Of a stretch of DNA of 6,297 bases, positions 5,910-6,297 are shown in pieces. A program made the translations under genes and the position numbers. The notes under the pieces were generated by a model, which saw nothing but the letters and a program-made list of their open reading frames with translations, was not told the origin of the DNA and searched no databases. Every line of letters begins with the position of its first letter. Position 1 is the first letter of the stretch. This DNA comes from Caryophanales bacterium. GTDB lineage: Bacteria; Bacillota_I; Bacilli_A; RFN20; CAG-288. Location of the stretch: the NCBI GenBank assembly GCA_021621525.1, contig JAJVUU010000083.1, forward strand, positions 1-6,297. Reading direction: 5' to 3'.

Positions 5910-6227
5910 CTAAAAAATATAGCTACATTTTACGCAAGGACTTGCAAAAAAAAGTATCTAGACAGCTTATGGAAATCAAACAAGAACGGAAACCATGTCA
6001 CGAAGCAGTTTGAAACTGATTTTGTCTGCAATAGGCTAAGCGAAAGAATATATATCCAGTCTGCCTATTCCATGGAGACACCTGAAAAGCTGAACCAGGA
6101 AAAGAAATCACTCCTGAACATCAAAGACAGTTTCAAAAAACTCATCATCGTCAAGGATTCCATAAAGAAGTACTACACTGAGGAAGGAACCGAAGTGATG
6201 AGCCTGAAAGGATGGCTTCTCGGCTAA
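5910..6227 (+). pseudogene. 3' remnant of a second DUF4143-type ATPase
   Basis: An open frame without a usable start runs from just after a TGA at 5907 to TAA at 6225-6227. From about 6009 it reads as the C-terminal end of DUF4143: FETDFVCNR (from 6009), RIYIQSAYSME, then EKKSLLNIKDSFKKLIIVKD and a final GWLLG before the stop. These are hallmarks of a DUF4143 subfamily whose core reads E-x-DFVC and YIQSA, different from the EIDFVA/YIQV form of the intact gene at 93-1298. The whole P-loop domain is missing. KYLDSL at 5952-5969 resembles the KYL-x-AL segment of the family. If that match is real, about 58 residues between it and ETDF have also been deleted, since the intact protein has 78 residues there and this one has 20. 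The first in-frame ATG (about 6072) is inside the domain. It is most likely decay debris and not translated. The 5885-5951 stretch shows nothing else. Confidence 0.85.
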
Positions 6228-6244
6228 AAAAATCCTGAAAAAGA

Positions 6245-6297
6245 AAAGGGGCTGTTAGAAAAGTCAGGCTAAAACCAGACTAGTCTAACGCCCCTTT
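6245..6297. terminator. Long hairpin, probable bidirectional terminator
   Basis: AAAGGGGC (6245-6252) pairs with GCCCCTTT (6290-6297). After one bulged T, GTTAGA (6254-6259) pairs with TCTAAC (6284-6289). After a 2x2 internal loop, AGTC (6262-6265) pairs with GACT (6278-6281), and GG with CC closes a CTAAAA loop. On the minus strand the stem ends in TTTTCTTTTT, so it can stop leftward transcription. On the plus strand the T run reaches the window edge and cannot be judged fully. It lies 17 bases after the pseudogene stop and may be that gene's old terminator. Confidence 0.75.

Overview
This window looks like a chromosomal segment of a low-to-moderate GC Bacillota (Firmicutes). The evidence is AGGAGG-type ribosome binding sites, compact intrinsic terminators, and the protein families present: a DUF4143 ATPase, a DUF6429-like small protein, and a CBS protein starting MNILFFL next to CTP synthase. 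The style is that of host-associated anaerobes such as Erysipelotrichia or Clostridia, but the finer placement is a guess.

Layout, left to right. Positions 93-1298 (minus) encode an intact AAA+/DUF4143 ATPase. Its promoter region (1319-1414) carries two nearly identical dyad-symmetric elements, one of them directly against the -35 position. Positions 1467-1736 (minus) hold a small DUF6429-like protein with an uncertain start. The interval 1737-1888 is AT-rich with no convincing gene, only a possible minus-strand promoter. A strong terminator (1889-1928) closes a minus-strand operon made of pyrG (CTP synthase, 1937-3550), a two-CBS-domain protein (3566-3982) and possibly a 39-residue membrane micro-protein (3979-4098) that overlaps the CBS start by four bases (ATGA). 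A perfect TATAAT box lies 11 bases upstream of the CBS start codon, so that gene may alternatively be transcribed as a nearly leaderless mRNA.

Positions 4229-5845 (plus) encode methionyl-tRNA synthetase (metG), transcribed divergently from the pyrG operon. It has a TATAAT box, a textbook ribosome binding site, a leader too short for a T-box or SAM riboswitch, and a clean terminator at 5851-5884. Beyond it, 5910-6227 is a broken 3' remnant of a second DUF4143 ATPase of a different subfamily from the intact one. The window ends in a long, probably bidirectional hairpin terminator (6245-6297).

The core (pyrG, CBS, metG) is housekeeping: CTP synthesis, a probable nucleotide sensor and translation. 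The flanks are accessory genes with more AT-rich codon use. I see no CRISPR array, tRNA, rRNA, transposase or clear multi-gene defence system. The items most worth following are the paired dyad at the ATPase promoter, the overlapping micro-ORF, and the alternative leaderless start of the CBS gene.
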